Below are positions 28,669 through 39,214 of a stretch of DNA of 64,000 nt, one piece after another. Origin of the DNA: Psychrobacter urativorans. GTDB lineage: Bacteria > Pseudomonadota > Gammaproteobacteria > Pseudomonadales > Moraxellaceae. Each line of letters starts with the position of its first letter. Position 1 is the first letter of the stretch. Location of the stretch: the NCBI RefSeq assembly GCF_904846695.1, contig NZ_CAJHBR010000004.1, positions 111,199 to 175,198 of the forward strand. The letters are read 5' to 3'. The position numbers were made by a program, and so were the translations under genes. The notes under the pieces were generated by a model. The model did no database searches, had not been told where the DNA came from, and worked only from the letters and a program-made list of their open reading frames with translations.

Positions 28669-30180
28669 TTATTTGTGTAGATTAAGTTCCATCTCTTTAA
28701 AGGTAGCAGCAACGGTAGGTTTTGGACCGCCTGTTGCAATACTCACCACAAAGATAGCTATAGTACTTAACACAAAGCCTGGAACGATAGCATATAACCA
28801 GCTATTGAGCGCCATACCATTCATCTGGAATGGACCATATATCCATAAAATAACCGTTAACGCCCCAACAACCATACCGGCAACTGCGCCATTACGGTTC
28901 ATGCCACGCCATATAAGGCTAAAGATAACTAGAGGTCCAAAGGCAGCACCGAATCCTGCCCAAGCGTTAGATACTAAGGTTAGTACTGAGCTATCTGGGT
29001 TAGAAGCTAGCATAATTGACACGATAGCAACCACTATAACTGAGATACGTCCTACCATTACTTGGCGAGACTCTGAAGCCTCTCTATCCAAGAATAATTT
29101 ATAGACATCTTTAGTTAGTGAGCTTGATACTACTAACAGCTGTGATGAGATGGTACTCATGATTGCCGCTAAAATAGCCGCTAACAAGAAGCCTGAGACT
29201 AATGGCGTGAACAAGAACTGAGTGAATACTAAGAAAATCGTCTCAGGATCATCCAACGTCATAGCCGTTTTTTGTACATAAGCACGACCAGCAAAACCAG
29301 TCATTAATGAACCAACTAAGCTAACAACCATCCAGCTCATACCAATGTTACGGGCAGTAGGAACGTCTTTGACCGAGCGAATCGCCATAAAACGGACGAT
29401 AATGTGCGGTTGACCGAAATAACCTAGGCCCCATGCCATCAAGGAGATGATACCCAAGATCGCCATACCGTCAGGTAAGCCGTTGGTGAAGTTCAATAGG
29501 TTTGGATCGATGTTTTTAACAGCAGTAGTAGCCGCTGAGATACCACCAAGATCGGTAAAGGCCACAACAGGTACAATTATCATTGCAAATAGCATGATAA
29601 CACCCTGCACAAAGTCAGTCATAGACACTGCTAAGAAACCACCGAACAAGGTATAAGCGACAACGACACCTGCGGTAACCCATAAGCCAGTAGCATAAGA
29701 AAGATTTAGCGAGCTTTCAAACAACTTACCACCACCAACTAAACTAGCGGCAGTGTAAACCGTAAAGAATAAAATAATAACTATCGCTGAGATAACGCGC
29801 AACATATGCGACTTATCTTCAAAGCGGTTGGCGAAGTAATCAGGTAAGGTAATAGCATTATTGGCAACCTCAGTATAAACCCGCAGACGAGGCGCCACAA
29901 TAATATAGTTTAATAAAGCACCAAGAGTTAATCCTAGTGCAATCCAGATACTGACGACCCCGTCAGCATACATATAGCCAGGTAGGCCAAGTAATAACCA
30001 ACCAGACATGTCTGATGCGCCGGCAGATAATGCTGTGACTGCTGGGCCTAAACTACGGCCACCAAGCATATAACCTTCTGTGTCATTGGATTGCTTAAAG
30101 TAAGCATAAACACCAATCCCAAGCATTACCAAAAAGTAGACGCCAAGCGATATCAGTACGCCACTTGAAACTCCGTTCAT
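28669..30180 (-). CDS. putP: Sodium/proline symporter PutP
   Basis: 503 residues from ATG 30180 (AAGGA seven bases upstream); an in-frame TTG at 30198 is less likely. A sodium:solute symporter of the inner membrane with about 13 hydrophobic helices. It has the PutP-characteristic GGRSLGPAVTALSAGASDMSGWLLLGLPG and LGYFGQPHIIVRFMAIRS segments. It imports proline with Na+. Alone, with its own terminator; no putA is nearby. Confidence 0.93.
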   Translation of the reverse strand: MNGVSSGVLISLGVYFLVMLGIGVYAYFKQSNDTEGYMLGGRSLGPAVTALSAGASDMSGWLLLGLPGYMYADGVVSIWIALGLTLGALLNYIIVAPRLRVYTEVANNAITLPDYFANRFEDKSHMLRVISAIVIILFFTVYTAASLVGGGKLFESSLNLSYATGLWVTAGVVVAYTLFGGFLAVSMTDFVQGVIMLFAMIIVPVVAFTDLGGISAATTAVKNIDPNLLNFTNGLPDGMAILGIISLMAWGLGYFGQPHIIVRFMAIRSVKDVPTARNIGMSWMVVSLVGSLMTGFAGRAYVQKTAMTLDDPETIFLVFTQFLFTPLVSGFLLAAILAAIMSTISSQLLVVSSSLTKDVYKLFLDREASESRQVMVGRISVIVVAIVSIMLASNPDSSVLTLVSNAWAGFGAAFGPLVIFSLIWRGMNRNGAVAGMVVGALTVILWIYGPFQMNGMALNSWLYAIVPGFVLSTIAIFVVSIATGGPKPTVAATFKEMELNLHK

Positions 30181-30976
30181 ATAACTGTCCTTAGCCAACT
30201 GCTTGGCTGTAATGAGATATAACTATAAGACAGACAACTATAAATACACTATAAAAAGATAGTATTAAAAAGCAGAAAAAACCAGTAGTAAAAAATAGTT
30301 AATACCAGTAATACTTAATAATTGGTAAGCACTCCGATATTAAGTAAATATTTACTGAAATTTTTACATGATTGATAGTAGTTCAGAGGCTTGTTCAGAC
30401 TTGCTATATGTTGCTAACAATCAGCTCATCTGCATAAAACCAATCATCTAAAACTGTTAGTTGGTCTATTATTCGGTCTTTTTAGCTCTATCTTGATAGT
30501 ATTATTGTCGATCTTATAAGTGACTTATTATGAAGTGCAGCCCCTAATGGACTACTAACCTCATTAACCATTGTCATCTAATAATCTATAAATTCAATAG
30601 CTTGCGTTGATTTACTGGTTAAAAATAAAGTTGCTAAATATAGGGCTGTTAATTAATTAATCTAACAAACTGTTTATACAGGTTTTAAAACCAACCTGCA
30701 ATAAAAGATTGCTAAAGATGTACAATCAGTACCAATCAATATTATAAATGTAATTTTTTGTGAAAATATATGAGGTAGCTGGGGTTGGATGTTTATCAGC
30801 AGACGCTACTGATAGAGCTAGTTAAGCCAAGTTAGGTTTCGGATAGGATTTGAATAAAAGATATCGAAGATGGATTGCTAGTATTATCGTTATTAGCAGT
30901 TTTTAGCTGTCATTGACATTTATCAATATAGTTTACCTAACTTTACTATATCTTAGTGAGTAATATCAGCTAGCCT

Positions 30977-31056
30977 CACACACCAGCAAAGTACCGCTTT
31001 GCTCGTCGGCAAGCCAACAGCTATGCTTACTGTTGGCAAAGGGAGGGGGTGTTGCC
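30977..31056. ncRNA. Candidate structured RNA or repeat element (hairpin cluster)
   Basis: Within a long A+T-rich gap, an 80-base richer segment folds as two adjacent hairpins: AGCAAAG/CTTTGCT (30985-30991 with 30997-31003) and GCCAACAG/CTGTTGGC (31013-31020 with 31030-31037). The second can be enclosed by GGCAA/TTGCC (31008-31012, 31152-equivalent at 31052-31056). An outer ACACC/GGTGT pairing (30980-30984, 31048-31052) is an alternative. No family is recognised, the strand is unknown and no promoter or terminator was identified, so this is a candidate only. Confidence 0.3.
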
Positions 31057-31301
31057 AGTACTTACGTGTACTTACTAGTAGAACTATGCTTTTATTGAGA
31101 CTAGTCTATAGAGCTTTATTTGGCTACTGTTTTACAATTAGCCTTTAAATAATAGCTGTTAATACTATAGCTGTTAATAGTATAGCTATGAATAATAATG
31201 GCTGTAGCCGACGGTTGAACAGGCCTTAATGTTATAAAGTCTGTAAATGTCACTGCACTGTGATTGTAGTGAACAGTCGATCTATAAATATAGACTGTAG
31301 G

Positions 31302-31339
31302 TCTATCTGAGTCATAAAAGATCTATCTGAGTCATAAAA
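31302..31339. repeat. 18-bp direct repeat, 20-base period
   Basis: TCTATCTGAGTCATAAAA occurs at 31302-31319 and 31322-31339, just downstream of the LysR gene. Function unknown. Confidence 0.85.
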
Positions 31340-31388
31340 CACAATCAACCCCCGTTACTTTGACAACTCAAACCGTTGCTCTGATCGG

Positions 31389-32261
31389 TTAATCAATAGG
31401 AGAGAGCAAGTCAAGTAAAGCAGTAACGCTGCTAGAAGGCGTTAGTTTTGGATTGATCACCACGCCTAAATAGCGTTGTAGCTCTATATTGTCTGCCATA
31501 TTTATACGTTCTAAATCTTGGCTAATAAGGGTCTGTGGTAGTACTGACCAACCAAGGCCTACTGAGACCAACATGCGGATTGACTCAAGTGGATTGGTAC
31601 TCATAGTGGCATAAGGTTTTAAGTTATGCTTGGCAAATTCTGCTAAAGTAATTTGACTAGTAAAAGTGTTGGCAGAAGGCAAGATAGCAGGATAACGCGC
31701 TAGCTGCTCTAAAGTAACGTTGGTTTTCTTAGCCAAGGGTGATAAGGTGCCCGTCATAAAGTACAGTGGATCTGACCATAAGGTATGATAGGTTAAGCGC
31801 TTATCGTAGACTGGTGGCAAAGTCATAAAGGCCAATGACAGATCGCCATCAAGCACGGCTTTATGAGCTTCTTCTGAATCGACAAAACGTACATCTAACT
31901 GTACGGCTGGATAGCTTTGAATAAAGTGTTTTAATACTGGTGCCAGATGATGTAAGCCAATATGATGACTAGTACCGATGACTAACTTTCCCGATATAAT
32001 ATGTTTTGAATGCTGTAAGTTTATCTTAAAGTTTTCATAATCATCCAGCCACCGCTTAGCATGAGGCAGCATCTCGCTAGCAGCTTGAGTCGGTACAATG
32101 CCTCTTCCTACTGTATCAAACAGAGTGATTTTGAACTCATCTTCTAAATTTTTGATACGTTTGCTTACTGCAGGCTGAGTAATAAACAGCTTTTCTGCTG
32201 CGCCTGATATACTGCCTATCTGCATAACCGTGACAAATGTAATCAAATTAGTAGTATTCAA
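31389..32261 (-). CDS. LysR-family transcriptional regulator
   Basis: 290 residues. N-terminal winged HTH (about 4-62, GSISGAAEKLFITQPAVSKRIKNLE) and a LysR substrate-binding domain (about 88-285). The start is TTG at 32261 with AAGGA eight bases upstream; the first in-frame ATG is inside the HTH, so TTG is needed for a complete domain. It is divergent from leuC, a position that often means control of the neighbour, here possibly the leucine operon (inference). The effector is unknown. Confidence 0.85.
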   Translation of the reverse strand: MNTTNLITFVTVMQIGSISGAAEKLFITQPAVSKRIKNLEDEFKITLFDTVGRGIVPTQAASEMLPHAKRWLDDYENFKINLQHSKHIISGKLVIGTSHHIGLHHLAPVLKHFIQSYPAVQLDVRFVDSEEAHKAVLDGDLSLAFMTLPPVYDKRLTYHTLWSDPLYFMTGTLSPLAKKTNVTLEQLARYPAILPSANTFTSQITLAEFAKHNLKPYATMSTNPLESIRMLVSVGLGWSVLPQTLISQDLERINMADNIELQRYLGVVINPKLTPSSSVTALLDLLSPID

Positions 32262-32625
32262 ACTAGTATCCTTAGCTATAAAAGCGAATCATAAATAAAA
32301 GTTGTCTCACCCAATCAAAACTTCTTAGAAATAAAAGTTTGTGAATAGATAAAAATCATCAATTATTATTATAGAATTAGGCTGTTATAATCACAAGGTA
32401 TCAAGACAATTATTGACACTATATATGATAAATATTTTCGATAACCCTCTTTAGTAAGTAATATTAGTAACTAATAATCGCTAACGACTTTGCGATACTC
32501 TTAATAACAACAGGCAGCTAACGCTAGAATAGTTACTTCCTACACGGTATCTATAGTGATTTGATAGACAAAGTACCCTATCAGTAGGAATAGCTAGCCA
32601 TTAGCCACCAAGAAAGGACAGTAAT
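32262..32625. promoter_or_regulatory. Divergent regulatory region between LysR gene and leuC
   Basis: 364 bases without an ORF. It contains a TTGACA hexamer at 32413-32418 and a TATAAT-like sequence near 32386, but these do not form a well-spaced pair in either direction. A LysR-type operator would be expected here. AAAGGA precedes leuC. Confidence 0.4.
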
Positions 32626-34044
32626 ATGGCCGCTCAAACTTTATATGACAAACTTTGGCATGCTCATGAAGTCACTAAGCGTGACGATGGCTCCAGCTTA
32701 ATCTACATTGATCGCCATCTATTGCATGAGGTGACTAGTCCGCAAGCCTTTGAAGGTTTGGAATTGGCCAATAGACTGCCTTGGCGTTTGTCTGCCAATA
32801 TTGCTAGCCCTGATCATAACGTACCGACAGTCACCAAAGAGCGTTTACAAGGTGTAGCTGGGATCAAAGATAAAGTTTCCCGCTTACAAGTAGTCACTTT
32901 AGATGACAATTGCGCTAAGTTTAATATTGCTGAGTTCACTATTAATGATGCGCGGCAAGGTATCTTGCATGTCGTCGGCCCTGAACAAGGCTTAGTATTA
33001 CCAGGTATGACTGTAGTCTGTGGTGACTCACATACGGCTACTCATGGTGCTTTGGGCTGTTTGGCTCATGGTATTGGTACCTCAGAAGTTGAGCATGTAT
33101 TGGCCACTCAGTGTTTGATTGCCAAAAAAATGAAAAATATGCAGATTCGGGTCAATGGTAAGCTTGGCACTGGAGTAACCTCAAAAGATGTAGTATTGGC
33201 TATTATTGCCCAAATTGGCACTGCAGGCGGTACAGGACACGCCATCGAATTTGCTGGAGAAGTATTCGAAGCGATGAGTATGGAAGGGCGGATGACCGTC
33301 TGTAACATGGCTATCGAAGCGGGTGCTCGTGTAGGCATGGTGGCAGTAGATGATATCACTATTGATTATGTCAAAGGCCGTCCTTACGCGCCAACAACAG
33401 AGCAGTGGCAGCAAGCCGAAACTTATTGGCGCACGCTACACTCGGATGCTGATGCAGTATTCGATACTGTTATTGAAATCGATGGTAGCAAAATCGCACC
33501 GCAAGTCTCTTGGGGTACTTCTCCTGAGATGGTGGTTGATATTACTCAATCGATACCGACTGTTGATCAAGCTGTTGATGAGTCGCAGCAGGAAGGGTGG
33601 TTACGCGCTTATACTTATATGGGTCTAGAAGGCGGCCAAAAAATCACCGATATTCAGCTTGATCGTATCTTTATTGGCTCTTGTACTAACTCACGTATCG
33701 AAGATTTACGTGATGCTGCAGCAGTTATTAAAGGGCGCAAGGTAGCTAGTACTATTAAAGAAGCTATCGTGGTTGCTGGTTCTGGACAAGTGAAACTGCA
33801 AGCTGAAGCGGAAGGCTTAGATACGCTATTCACTGAGGCAGGCTTCGAATGGCGCGAGCCGGGTTGTTCAATGTGCTTGGCTATGAACGCTGATAAGCTT
33901 GAGCCACAAGAGCATTGTGCTTCAACTTCTAACCGTAACTTTGAAGGCCGTCAAGGTAATGGAGGACGCACTCATTTAGTCAGTCCTGCGATGGCAGCAG
34001 CAGCAGCTTTAGCGGGTCACTTTGTCGATGTGCGTAATTACTGA
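32626..34044 (+). CDS. leuC: 3-isopropylmalate dehydratase large subunit
   Basis: 472 residues. With LeuD it isomerises 2-isopropylmalate to 3-isopropylmalate in leucine synthesis. The aconitase fold shows [14 protein letters not shown] and the [4Fe-4S] cysteines in IGSCTNSR and GCSMCLAMN. Full length. First gene of the leu cluster, followed by a small ORF and leuD. Confidence 0.97.
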   Translation: MAAQTLYDKLWHAHEVTKRDDGSSLIYIDRHLLHEVTSPQAFEGLELANRLPWRLSANIASPDHNVPTVTKERLQGVAGIKDKVSRLQVVTLDDNCAKFNIAEFTINDARQGILHVVGPEQGLVLPGMTVVCGDSHTATHGALGCLAHGIGTSEVEHVLATQCLIAKKMKNMQIRVNGKLGTGVTSKDVVLAIIAQIGTAGGTGHAIEFAGEVFEAMSMEGRMTVCNMAIEAGARVGMVAVDDITIDYVKGRPYAPTTEQWQQAETYWRTLHSDADAVFDTVIEIDGSKIAPQVSWGTSPEMVVDITQSIPTVDQAVDESQQEGWLRAYTYMGLEGGQKITDIQLDRIFIGSCTNSRIEDLRDAAAVIKGRKVASTIKEAIVVAGSGQVKLQAEAEGLDTLFTEAGFEWREPGCSMCLAMNADKLEPQEHCASTSNRNFEGRQGNGGRTHLVSPAMAAAAALAGHFVDVRNY

Positions 34045-34094
34045 GACTTTTTGACATCATAGTTAAGTTTGAAGTAACTAGAGATTCTGTTGGG

Positions 34095-34361
34095 ATGGCC
34101 GATGACATTGATGCCCCTCATTGTGTTGAGCTCGGCCTAGAATCCACACTGCCACTGCGAGCATTGATAACTATAATTTTAAATGACTATCAATTGCCTA
34201 GTGTTGCAAGTCCTATGATTTACTGGATATGTAAAATAAACCAGCGCCATGTGGCTACTATTATAGTTACTGATAATTTAGCTACAAGAATTCATTTTGA
34301 AGAGAGTAATGGGGTTGAATTCTCTTCAATGAATAAAGTTCATTTTAACTACACTTGGTGA
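34095..34361 (+). CDS. Small hypothetical protein between leuC and leuD
   Basis: 88 residues. No domain is recognised with certainty. The central LRALITIILNDYQLPSV segment looks like a folded protein rather than random translation, and the ORF fills the leuC-leuD gap in the same direction. The ribosome-binding site before ATG 34095 is poor. It could be a conserved accessory ORF of Moraxellaceae leu operons or chance. Confidence 0.4.
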   Translation: MADDIDAPHCVELGLESTLPLRALITIILNDYQLPSVASPMIYWICKINQRHVATIIVTDNLATRIHFEESNGVEFSSMNKVHFNYTW

Positions 34362-34414
34362 TTTTATAGCCACTACCATTACATTGATTTATTAAAAATA
34401 GAATAGGAATAATC

Positions 34415-35065
34415 ATGCAAGCTTATAACACCCAAACGGGTATAGTCTGTCCGATGGATCGCTCAAACGTTGATACCGATCAAATTATTGCCAAACAGTT
34501 TTTAAAATCTATCAAGCGCACTGGCTTTGGGGTAAATCTATTTGACGACTGGCGTTATTTAGATGAAGGCTATCCCGGTCAAGACAATAGTAATCGTCCT
34601 ATTAACCCAGACTTTATTCTGAATCAACCGCGTTATCAAGGCGCGAGTATTCTATTGGCACGTAAGAACTTTGGCTGTGGCTCTAGCCGTGAACATGCTC
34701 CTTGGGCACTATCGGAATATGGTTTTCGTACGGTGATTGCCCCAAGCTTCGCTGATATTTTTTATAATAATTGTTTTAAAAACGGCATGCTACCTATCGT
34801 TCTTGATGAGGCTATCGTTGATAGTCTTATGCAAGCTACTTTTGCTAACGAAGGCTATCAGTTAAGTGCTGATCTTGAGCGCCAAGTGGTTATTACGCCA
34901 ACAGGTGAAGAATACCCATTTGAGATTGATGCTTTTCGTAAGCACTGTTTGTTGAATGGGCTTGATGATATCGGTCTAACTTTGCAACACAGTGATGCTA
35001 TTAAAAATTATGAGCAACAGATGATGCAAAAAACGCCTTGGATATTTAACCAAGTGCATGCCTAA
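34415..35065 (+). CDS. leuD: 3-isopropylmalate dehydratase small subunit
   Basis: 216 residues, normal length. The swivelling small subunit that completes the LeuCD active site. [18 protein letters not shown] at the N-terminus and [14 protein letters not shown] are family hallmarks. AGGAATAATC precedes ATG. Confidence 0.97.
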   Translation: MQAYNTQTGIVCPMDRSNVDTDQIIAKQFLKSIKRTGFGVNLFDDWRYLDEGYPGQDNSNRPINPDFILNQPRYQGASILLARKNFGCGSSREHAPWALSEYGFRTVIAPSFADIFYNNCFKNGMLPIVLDEAIVDSLMQATFANEGYQLSADLERQVVITPTGEEYPFEIDAFRKHCLLNGLDDIGLTLQHSDAIKNYEQQMMQKTPWIFNQVHA

Positions 35066-35186
35066 ATCTAGTTCTGACTACTGCTACAAATAAAGGCAGA
35101 CAGTTGTTACTATGGCGTTGAGTTATAGTAACAATATGGCTAGAATAATAGGTAATTTATTATTAACCTAGACAGTAGCTAACATT

Positions 35187-35942
35187 ATGAAGGAAAGAAT
35201 TTACACTTTATTCACTAAAACGGCAGTGGCAATCAGCTTGCTGTCTTTGTTAGCTATGTCAGGCTGCCAATCCTTATCAAGCTATCAGTCAGGTTATAAA
35301 AAGATAGAAAATGCTAAGCAAGCGCAAGTGTGGGCAGGAGAAATCATTCCTATGCTCAATGAGGTCAACATTGCTTGCGTAGGCACTTATCATTGTGAAA
35401 TTACTCAAATTGATACTATACCTATAATATCGTCTGACACTCATAAGCCAGTTAACCCAGCACTGTTAGTCTCTATGGCAAGCACTAATGGCAAGCCTTA
35501 TGCTAAGCTTAGTAAAGCTGAGCAAGCACAAGTGCAGGCTAAGGTATCACCGTTGACTGATAATAAGTCAATAAAAATAATACCGCTAACCGCTTCTGCT
35601 ATGCCTAACCTGACTAATTATTATGCTAGTGTTAAGCCGATCAAACGTGAAGTGCACATCAATTTTTATCCTGAGAATAATGTCGGTTATGTTGAACGCT
35701 TTGCCCTGATTGATGAGTTTAAAGAACAAGGCACTTATGTGTTACAAGCCTACCGTCAAAAGCTTGCTGAAAATAATGACAGTTTATTAGACAGTGCTTC
35801 ACCTACACCACTATGTATTGATTTGTTGAAAGATAAAGTTTTAAAACGTCGTTTTTGCAAGCAGCCAGATGTAGAAAGCGAAGGCGAGTTTGTAGAATTA
35901 GCACTAGCAAATAAAGCTAACAAAAATAACAAACGCGACTAG
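35187..35942 (+). CDS. Hypothetical lipoprotein in the leu operon
   Basis: 251 residues. A basic start and hydrophobic core end in AMSGC (Cys about 27), so it is likely a lipoprotein. The rest is soluble with no recognised domain; it contains two more Cys pairs (IACVGTYHCE and near the C-terminus) and a basic, Asn/Lys-rich tail. It lies between leuD and leuB on the same strand, with no link to leucine synthesis visible. Confidence 0.7.
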   Translation: MKERIYTLFTKTAVAISLLSLLAMSGCQSLSSYQSGYKKIENAKQAQVWAGEIIPMLNEVNIACVGTYHCEITQIDTIPIISSDTHKPVNPALLVSMASTNGKPYAKLSKAEQAQVQAKVSPLTDNKSIKIIPLTASAMPNLTNYYASVKPIKREVHINFYPENNVGYVERFALIDEFKEQGTYVLQAYRQKLAENNDSLLDSASPTPLCIDLLKDKVLKRRFCKQPDVESEGEFVELALANKANKNNKRD

Positions 35943-36022
35943 CCTTATAATGGCACGGATAATTTACCTCATTATTGTCGAAGTTATCGATTATTAATGA
36001 GCAACCAGTAACAAGGAATAGT

Positions 36023-37126
36023 ATGGCAACGATTTTAACCTTAGCAGGCGATGGTATTGGTCCTGAAATCATGACCCAAGCGCTTGATGTATTAACCGCA
36101 GTTAATAATAAATTTGATTTACAGTTAACGCTTGAGTCTGGATTGATTGGCGGCGTGGCAGTCGATGCTACTGGCGAGCCTTTGCCAGAAGAAACGCTGG
36201 CACGTGCGCGCGCTGCTGATGCTGTATTATTAGGCGCTGTTGGAGGGCCTAAGTGGGATGCTATAGAGCGTAGCAAGCGTCCTGAGCGAGGTCTGCTAAA
36301 GATCCGTAGCGAGCTTGGTCTCTTCGCTAACTTGCGGGTGGCTAAACTCTATCCTCAGCTAGTGAATGCTTCGAGTATCAAACCTGAGATTATCCAAGGG
36401 CTTGATTTACTGATTGTACGTGAGCTAACTGGAGGCATCTATTTCGGTGAGCCACGCGGTATTCGCACTTTAGAAAATGGTGAGCAGCAAGGCTATAACA
36501 CTATGGTCTATAGCACTAGTGAAATTCAGCGCATAGGTAAAGTAGCCTTCGAGCTGGCGAGAACTCGGGCAAAAGCTTCAGGGTTAGCACCAAAAGTGTG
36601 TTCAGTGGATAAAGCCAATGTGTTAGAAGTCACGGAGCTGTGGAAGCAGACTATGACAGCTATGCAGCAGAGCGACTATAGCGATGTGGCCTTGTCGCAT
36701 ATGTATGCTGATAATGCTTGTATGCAGCTGATCAAAAATCCAAAGCAGTTCGATGTGATGGTTACTGGCAATATGTTCGGCGACATCTTGTCTGATGAAG
36801 CGGCTATGTTGACTGGCTCTATCGGTATGCTGCCTTCTGCCAGTCTAGATAAAGACGGCAAAGGCATGTATGAGCCTTGTCATGGTTCAGCGCCAGATAT
36901 CGCTGGGCAAGATAAAGCCAATCCATTAGCGACTATCTTGTCTGTGGCTATGATGCTGCGTTATACCTTTAAACAAGAGCAAGCCGCTCTAGCGATTGAG
37001 CAAGCGGTAAGTGATGTATTAGATGATGGTCTACGTACTATAGATATTTTGGATAAAAACGAAGCTGGCTTGATCCAAGTAGGATGTAAGCAGATGGGTC
37101 AAGCAGTACTAGCCAAACTGTTGTAA
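36023..37126 (+). CDS. leuB: 3-isopropylmalate dehydrogenase
   Basis: 367 residues from ATG 36023, chosen for AAGGAATA upstream; an in-frame ATG at 35975 would add 16 residues unlike the family. It oxidatively decarboxylates 3-isopropylmalate with NAD. Visible: [35 protein letters not shown] and [15 protein letters not shown] for substrate and NAD binding. Last gene of the leu cluster, followed by a terminator. Confidence 0.97.
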   Translation: MATILTLAGDGIGPEIMTQALDVLTAVNNKFDLQLTLESGLIGGVAVDATGEPLPEETLARARAADAVLLGAVGGPKWDAIERSKRPERGLLKIRSELGLFANLRVAKLYPQLVNASSIKPEIIQGLDLLIVRELTGGIYFGEPRGIRTLENGEQQGYNTMVYSTSEIQRIGKVAFELARTRAKASGLAPKVCSVDKANVLEVTELWKQTMTAMQQSDYSDVALSHMYADNACMQLIKNPKQFDVMVTGNMFGDILSDEAAMLTGSIGMLPSASLDKDGKGMYEPCHGSAPDIAGQDKANPLATILSVAMMLRYTFKQEQAALAIEQAVSDVLDDGLRTIDILDKNEAGLIQVGCKQMGQAVLAKLL

Positions 37127-37171
37127 ATTTATTATTGAGGTTGCTATCTTAGCCCTCTAGTTAAACATCAT

Positions 37172-37207
37172 AAAACCTATAAGTAGCTCAGCTATTTATA
37201 GGTTTTT
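37172..37207 (+). terminator. leuB terminator
   Basis: AAACCTATAA / TTATAGGTTT hairpin (37173-37205) followed by T run. Confidence 0.9.
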
Positions 37208-37426
37208 TTATGCTAGTTATTTTTTGCTGGCAAAACGGCCAGTATTAACATAGATACCTTAAGGGTAGGCGTCTATTAACACAATACTAGTGTATGCGCC
37301 CATAGGCTTATGGCATGATTGATAGTGTTATAAGTGTAAAAAAACAGCTGCTAAATAACCTAACGATAATAACTGAAATAAATAATTAAAAATCACCAAT
37401 ACCAGTAAAAAACTTGAGGAGATCAC

Positions 37427-38515
37427 ATGTATTCATTAACTAAAATTAGTAGTGCTATGGCCGCAATTGGTTTGTCTACTATGCTATTTATGAGTCCAGC
37501 TATAGCGGCACCTAACACTGATACTGACATTAGTCCCGTTACTAATGGGGTCAGTCAAAAATTAACAGGGGATAGCAAAACAGCAGTTTCGTTAAACAAG
37601 CTGCTACCTACTATCAACTATAATACTGAAAAATTGCCGAAGACGGCGCAAAAAGTAAACAGCGCTAAATGGACAAAAGGGGCAAAAATAGATCAAAGTT
37701 TAGGCACTAAACTACAAGCATTATTGAACTGGCATCAGCATGGCGTTGGGGCTGTGGATGGCTATTGGGGAAAAAATACTCGCAAAGCTATGCGAGCCTT
37801 TCAACAAGCTAATAACTTAAGCGTAACTGATACTTTGAATGAAGAAACTTGGCAGGCACTAACGGCGAGTGAACGTCTGACTAGTCAACCAGTCTTAGTT
37901 AATTATAAGTTAACTGAAGATGATATCAATATAAAAACCACTACGATTCCTGCTAGTGCAGAGGATAAGGCCAAACTCGATGGCATGTATTACGAGAGTG
38001 TGCTGGAGGGGCTGGCAGAAAAGTTCCATATGAATGAGAAGTATCTAAAGTCGCTCAATGCAAACGCTAGCTTTAGTGCTGGGGAGACTATCATTGTCTA
38101 TAATCCTAGTAACCCTAATACTAAGCCCGTCAGTCGAGTAGTCGCTGACAAAACCACTCAGACCTTATATGCTTATGACAAAGCAGATAAATTGATTGCC
38201 AGTTATCCTACTACAGTGGGCAGTACTTCGACGCCTTCACCTACTGGTAGTCATACCGTAAAAGTCAAAGTCCATGAACCTAACTATACTTATACGGCTG
38301 AGGATGGCAAAAAGTCTATTATTCCACCAGGACCAAACAATCCTGTAGGTTCCGTTTGGATTGGGCTAAGTAAACCCTCTTATGGCATTCATGGCTCGCC
38401 AGATCCTGCTCGTATCAGCCGTCAGGCGTCAGCAGGTTGTATACGTCTGACTAACTGGGACGCTTTGGCACTATTAGGTACTATTGAGAATGGTGCTACA
38501 GTTGAGTTTAAATAA
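37427..38515 (+). CDS. L,D-transpeptidase with peptidoglycan-binding domain
   Basis: 362 residues. Signal peptide to about residue 28 (AIAA). A PG_binding_1 domain lies at about 90-145 (AVDGYWGKNTRKAMRAFQQ), a LysM-like segment follows, and a YkuD catalytic domain at about 240-362 has the motif HGSPDP...SAGCIRL, the Cys being the nucleophile. It would cross-link peptidoglycan by 3-3 links or attach proteins to it in the periplasm. GAGGAGAT precedes ATG. Confidence 0.9.
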   Translation: MYSLTKISSAMAAIGLSTMLFMSPAIAAPNTDTDISPVTNGVSQKLTGDSKTAVSLNKLLPTINYNTEKLPKTAQKVNSAKWTKGAKIDQSLGTKLQALLNWHQHGVGAVDGYWGKNTRKAMRAFQQANNLSVTDTLNEETWQALTASERLTSQPVLVNYKLTEDDINIKTTTIPASAEDKAKLDGMYYESVLEGLAEKFHMNEKYLKSLNANASFSAGETIIVYNPSNPNTKPVSRVVADKTTQTLYAYDKADKLIASYPTTVGSTSTPSPTGSHTVKVKVHEPNYTYTAEDGKKSIIPPGPNNPVGSVWIGLSKPSYGIHGSPDPARISRQASAGCIRLTNWDALALLGTIENGATVEFK

Positions 38516-38858
38516 AATACTTTAAGTATAACTAAAGAAAAACTGCGCCACTAGATAGAATAATAGCCATAAAACGCCCATAAAAATACCGCTGATATTA
38601 GCGGTATTTTTATGGGCATTAGGATTAAATTCTAGCTTATTCTATTGCTTAAAAAGTGGCCTAAGCAATAAAATAAGCTTGTATATCTCTAGTAAAACTA
38701 TGTTAAAGAACTTAAATAACAGTGTCTTAACTAACAATTTTTTAAGTTACTACAGTGAGCGGGTATTTATTATTAGTATCCTATAGTCCATCCAGCTATA
38801 AATCAATGATTGCTGGCTGTATTAGCTGGATAAAGCGCCCACTAAGTTAAACTAGCTA
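38516..38858. other. Convergent gap between L,D-transpeptidase gene and infA
   Basis: 343 bases, no ORF. It contains the long hairpin at 38576-38617. Confidence 0.4.
38576..38617. terminator. Bidirectional terminator with 18-bp perfect stem
   Basis: GCCCATAAAAATACCGCT (38576-38593) and its exact complement (38600-38617) around a six-base loop. The internal A/T run can act as U-tract to a shorter ATACCGCT hairpin in both directions. Confidence 0.85.
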
Positions 38859-39083
38859 TTAGGTTTTACCACGATAAGTGATACGACCTTTTGACAAGTC
38901 ATAAGGGGTCATTTCGACCTTGACCTTATCACCAGTCAAAATACGAATATAATGCTTACGCATTTTACCTGAGATGTGAGCAATGATCTCATGTCCGTTC
39001 TCTAAACGAACTTTGAACAGAGTGTTAGGAAGGGTGTCAATGACTTCGCCTTCAAATTCAATAATGTCGTCTTTTTTGGCCAT
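38859..39083 (-). CDS. infA: Translation initiation factor IF-1
   Basis: 74 residues, a single S1/OB-fold domain. It binds the ribosomal A site during initiation. The sequence [38 protein letters not shown] is unmistakable. Confidence 0.98.
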   Translation of the reverse strand: MAKKDDIIEFEGEVIDTLPNTLFKVRLENGHEIIAHISGKMRKHYIRILTGDKVKVEMTPYDLSKGRITYRGKT

Positions 39084-39214
39084 AATTCTATATCAATCAA
39101 TGAAAAATAAGCCCATATTATACGTAAGTTAGCGCCTTAACGCAACCAGACATATGATTTTTGCTTGACACTGTGTAAGTGATATGTATATCTGTTTTTC
39201 AATATTTAAGCTCA

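Larger units (their letters stand above)
30181..31388. other. 1.2-kb non-coding stretch between putP and a LysR gene
   Basis: No credible ORF on either strand. Most is A+T rich, but 30977-31056 is a G+C-richer cluster of hairpins (see separate entry). Short direct repeats occur at 31152-31179 (ATAGCTGTTAATA twice, 15-base period) and 31302-31339. The part next to 30180 should contain the putP promoter. Confidence 0.5.

Noticed and set aside
30990..31055. Minus-strand reading of the hairpin cluster as a short peptide (PPFANSKHSCWLADEQ-like)
   Set aside because: Only about 28 codons, no start codon, no ribosome-binding site; the inverted repeats explain the sequence better.
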